From Corallococcus carmarthensis (lineage in GTDB: Bacteria; Myxococcota; Myxococcia; Myxococcales; Myxococcaceae): a DNA stretch of 64,000 nucleotides. The translations under genes were made by a program, and so were the position numbers. The notes beneath the pieces are model-generated. The model did not search any database. It saw only the letters and a program-made list of their open reading frames with translations, and was not told where the DNA came from. The stretch lies in assembly GCF_003611695.1 (NCBI RefSeq), contig NZ_RAWE01000001.1:1-64000 (forward strand), read 5' to 3'. Position 1 is the first letter of the stretch. The number at the start of each line of letters is the position of its first letter. Shown in pieces: positions 62,136 through 64,000 of this stretch.

Positions 62136-62477
62136 ATGGAATCATCGTTCGCGATCATCGCGGAGCCAAACCGCCGGAGCATCCTCAGTCTCCTGGCGGC
62201 GTCGGAGTGCTCCGTCGGCGAGCTTGAGCGCCAGCTGCGGATGCCCCAGACCTCCGTGTCCAAGCATCTGCGCGTGCTGCGCGAGGCCGGCTTCGTGGAG
62301 TCGCGCGTCGAAGCCCAGCGGCGCGTCTACCGGCTCCGGCCCGAACCGCTCATGGAAGTCGACGCCTGGTTGACGCCGTTCCGGCGCTTCTGGACGGCCC
62401 ACGTCGATGCGCTCGAACGCCACCTCGACCGGATGGACGCAACACCCGAGACACCCACGAAAGGAAAGAAGCGATGA
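62136..62477 (+). CDS. ArsR-family transcriptional regulator
   Basis: A 113-residue winged-helix repressor. MESSFAIIAEPNRRSILSLL starts the protein in the usual way; the recognition region is CSVGELERQLRMPQTSVSKH and the wing follows LRVLREAGFVESRVEAQRRVY. The metal-binding ELCVCDL motif is absent, so it is of the non-metal, SRPBCC-associated subgroup. ATG 62136 is preferred to 62127 because the promoter spacing places transcription start there and family members begin at MESSF. Its stop overlaps the SRPBCC gene start (ATGA at 62474). Probably represses its operon and the divergent ABC gene. Confidence 0.9.
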   Translation: MESSFAIIAEPNRRSILSLLAASECSVGELERQLRMPQTSVSKHLRVLREAGFVESRVEAQRRVYRLRPEPLMEVDAWLTPFRRFWTAHVDALERHLDRMDATPETPTKGKKR

Positions 62478-63040
62478 GCCACCGTGCGAAGTACACGCCC
62501 GGCCCCGCGGCGGGAGCCAGGATCCAGAAGGAAGGGGACAAGTGGACGCTCGTGCTCGTCCGCGACCTGCGCCATCCCCCCGCGAAGGTCTGGGAGGCCA
62601 TCACGGACCCCGAGCATCTGCGCGAATGGGCGCCGTTCGACCCTGACCGGAACCTCAGCGCCGTGGGCACCGTGAAGCTGTCGACCGTGGGCACGCCGAC
62701 GCCGCAGGTCGCCGAGTCCCAGGTGAAGCGGGCGGAGGCGCCAAGGCTGCTCGAATACGGCTGGGGTGGGAACGACATGCGCTGGGAGCTGGAGCCGCTG
62801 GGAAGCGGCGGCACCCGGCTCACGCTCTGGCACAACATCCACCGTGGCTTCATCTCGATGGGCGCCGCGGGCTGGCACATCTGCTTCGACGTGCTGGAGG
62901 GGCTGCTCTCTGGCGACCCCCTGGGCCGCATCGTCGGCCCCGAGGTCATGAAGTTCGACGGCTGGCAGCGCTTGAACGCCGAGTACGCGAAGCAGTTCGG
63001 CGTCGAGCCCGCCGGTTTGCCCTCCAACCCCCGGACCTGA
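62474..63040 (+). CDS. SRPBCC / AHSA1-domain protein
   Basis: A 188-residue START-like protein of the AHSA1 group: LVLVRDLRHPPAKVWEAITD and EHLREWAPFDPDRNL in the N-terminal half, RLLEYGWGGNDMRWELEPLG and GGTRLTLWHNIHRGFISMGA in the centre, and a C-terminal helix after HICFDVLEGLLSG. Such domains bind hydrophobic ligands; this ArsR-coupled subgroup has no fixed substrate. Co-translated with the ArsR gene, 2 bp before the DoxX gene. Confidence 0.87.
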   Translation: MSHRAKYTPGPAAGARIQKEGDKWTLVLVRDLRHPPAKVWEAITDPEHLREWAPFDPDRNLSAVGTVKLSTVGTPTPQVAESQVKRAEAPRLLEYGWGGNDMRWELEPLGSGGTRLTLWHNIHRGFISMGAAGWHICFDVLEGLLSGDPLGRIVGPEVMKFDGWQRLNAEYAKQFGVEPAGLPSNPRT

Positions 63041-63042
63041 AC

Positions 63043-63447
63043 ATGCCCCGCTCCAAAGGACTCATCATCGGCTTCTGGCTCGCCACCGCGCTGTTCTGTT
63101 TCGAGATTGGCTTCACCGCCTACGCGCAGCTGAGCCTGAAGGAAGCGGCGGAGGGGTTCACCCACCTCGGCTTCCCCGGCTACTTCCGGGTGGAGCTCGC
63201 CTTGGCCAAGATCCTGGGCGTGGTGGTGCTGCTTGCGCCGGTGTCGGCGCGGCTCAAGGAGTGGGCCTACGCGGGCTTCGCCTTCAACCTGGTCTCCGCG
63301 CTCATTGCCCACTTTGCGGTGGGGGATGGCCCGGAGGCGTGGGGCTTCGCGGCGGTCACGAGCGTGCTCTGGGTGATCTCGTATGTCCTCTGGCACCAGC
63401 TGCAGGCCCGCCCGCTGACTCATTCGCTCGAGGCCGCCCATGGGTAG
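63043..63447 (+). CDS. DoxX-family small membrane protein
   Basis: A 134-residue protein with four membrane helices (about residues 5-27, 45-65, 70-92, 97-118). FRVELALAKILGVVVLLAPV followed by LKEWAYAGFAFNLVSALIAH is the standard DoxX-like core. Function is redox or thiol related in studied members, but unproven for this type. Third gene of the ArsR operon; its end overlaps the DUF1801 start by 8 bp. Confidence 0.87.
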   Translation: MPRSKGLIIGFWLATALFCFEIGFTAYAQLSLKEAAEGFTHLGFPGYFRVELALAKILGVVVLLAPVSARLKEWAYAGFAFNLVSALIAHFAVGDGPEAWGFAAVTSVLWVISYVLWHQLQARPLTHSLEAAHG

Positions 63448-63916
63448 CAATGATCAAGCGACCGGGAAGGCCGCTTCCCGGCTCATCGACCAGCGGATTG
63501 TCGACCTGGGCGATTGGCGCGGGGAGACCCTGGCCCGCATGCGGGCGCTCATCCTGGAAGCCGACCCCGGGATGACCGAGGAGTGGAAGTGGATGGGCAC
63601 CCCGGTCTGGTCTCACGGCGGGATTGTCTGCACCGGGGAGTCGTACAAGAAGGCCGTGAAGCTCACGTTCGCGAAAGGAGCGATGCTCCCGGACCCGTCA
63701 GGCCTCTTCAATTCCAGCCTGGAGGGCAACACGCGAAGGGCCATTGACCTCCACGAAGGGGTGAAGGTGGACGCGCGCGCGTTCAAGGCGCTCGTGAAGG
63801 CCGCGGTGGCCCTGAACAGCCTGCCGGCGAAGAAACCCCGCCCGGCCACGAAGTCTCCGGCGAAGCCCGCTGCGCCCAAGTCGAAGACCGTGCGGAAGAA
63901 GAACTCCGGCTCCTGA
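63440..63916 (+). CDS. DUF1801 domain protein with basic tail
   Basis: A 158-residue cytosolic protein. Residues about 15-115 match DUF1801 (MRALILEADPGMTEEWKWMG, TPVWSHGGIVCTGESYKKAV, LTFAKGAMLPDPSGLFNSSL, IDLHEGVKVD), a small fold of the YdhG type without assigned reaction. The last 35 residues are a Lys/Pro/Ala-rich tail (AKKPRPATKSPAKPAAPKSK) that may bind nucleic acid. Last gene of the ArsR-SRPBCC-DoxX operon, overlapping the DoxX gene by 8 bp. Confidence 0.85.
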   Translation: MGSNDQATGKAASRLIDQRIVDLGDWRGETLARMRALILEADPGMTEEWKWMGTPVWSHGGIVCTGESYKKAVKLTFAKGAMLPDPSGLFNSSLEGNTRRAIDLHEGVKVDARAFKALVKAAVALNSLPAKKPRPATKSPAKPAAPKSKTVRKKNSGS

Positions 63917-64000
63917 TCCTCAGCGAAGGGGGACGCCGGGAACGCATGAGTCGTAGAGCGCCAGTGAGACCTTCGAGGTCTTCCTTGCGCGCAGCCAGGT
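63917..64000. other. window edge, possible end of a minus-strand gene
   Basis: The 84 bp after the DUF1801 stop could hold the 3' end of a convergent gene: the minus strand is open from the edge to a TGA at 63920-63922 with about 26 codons (ending VSLALYDSCVPGVPLR). Too short to identify. Confidence 0.2.

Overview
The window is GC-rich chromosomal DNA (roughly 70% G+C) with dense two-strand coding, many lipoproteins, beta-propeller and RCC1-type repeat proteins, ECF sigma factors, LytTR and AraC/TetR/MarR/LysR/ArsR regulators. Together with a bacterial sterol-synthesis locus, this points to a myxobacterium of the Myxococcus/Corallococcus/Stigmatella group. That assignment is inferred from gene content; no rRNA or marker gene is present. 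No tRNA, rRNA, CRISPR array, transposase or phage gene was seen.

Layout. 1-2350: 3' part of a phytoene-desaturase-like FAD oxidoreductase, then an ECF41-type sigma factor. 2468-5458: a propeller-like lipoprotein and a secreted tectonin-repeat protein. 5600-13512: an isoprenoid/sterol locus made of an MmpL-type RND transporter and a GT21/HpnI-like glycosyltransferase (ATGA-coupled), a squalene-epoxidase-like monooxygenase on the opposite strand, and a squalene synthase-oxidosqualene cyclase pair (TGATG-coupled). The cyclase has the DCTAE motif and the Tyr/His/Ile triad of cycloartenol synthases. 13460-18285: DUF1993 protein, small lipoprotein, RtcB ligase and GH15 glucanohydrolase, all on the minus strand. 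18477-26621: DUF4279-like/MarR operon, 5'-nucleotidase lipoprotein, aspartase, DUF2254 membrane protein, leucyl aminopeptidase and a basic-tailed small protein. 26685-30815: DUF481 outer-membrane protein with an AbgT transporter, a CE2-like SGNH esterase, and a decayed RCC1 fragment.

30836-39139 is a tripartite RND efflux operon (adaptor, pump, TolC-like channel) with a single-POTRA Omp85-like protein as an extra member. A TetR gene stands on each side. The first is probably expressed from a leaderless promoter, and matching operator-like sequences lie in front of it and in front of the pump operon. 39126-41674 is an ATGA-coupled DUF3500 lipoprotein/HupE pair. 41787-46058 holds a large propeller protein, an outer-membrane barrel and a dienelactone hydrolase. 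The GlxA-type AraC regulator at 46133 is divergent from the hydrolase.

47151-50456 is a LytS/LytTR two-component pair followed by a class-C serine hydrolase. The same direct repeat with 21-bp period stands before the sensor gene and before the hydrolase gene, suggesting autoregulation and a direct target. 50460-54865 contains two divergent regulator/enzyme pairs (LysR/GST and AraC/Tat-lipoprotein alpha/beta hydrolase) and a NadR-like P-loop protein. A fused pseudogene (HTH start joined to a VOC end) lies at 54961-55164.

55192-59490 is a tight four-gene operon on the minus strand: unknown protein, ThuA/GATase-like protein, DyP peroxidase, and a flavoprotein of the disulfide-reductase fold that has lost both redox cysteines. 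59704-63916 is a UvrA-like ABC protein divergent from an ArsR-SRPBCC-DoxX-DUF1801 operon with a probably leaderless, repeat-containing promoter.

The most novel candidates are the sterol locus with its built-in transporter and glycosyltransferase, the DyP/cysteine-less flavoprotein operon, and the LytTR repeat pair.
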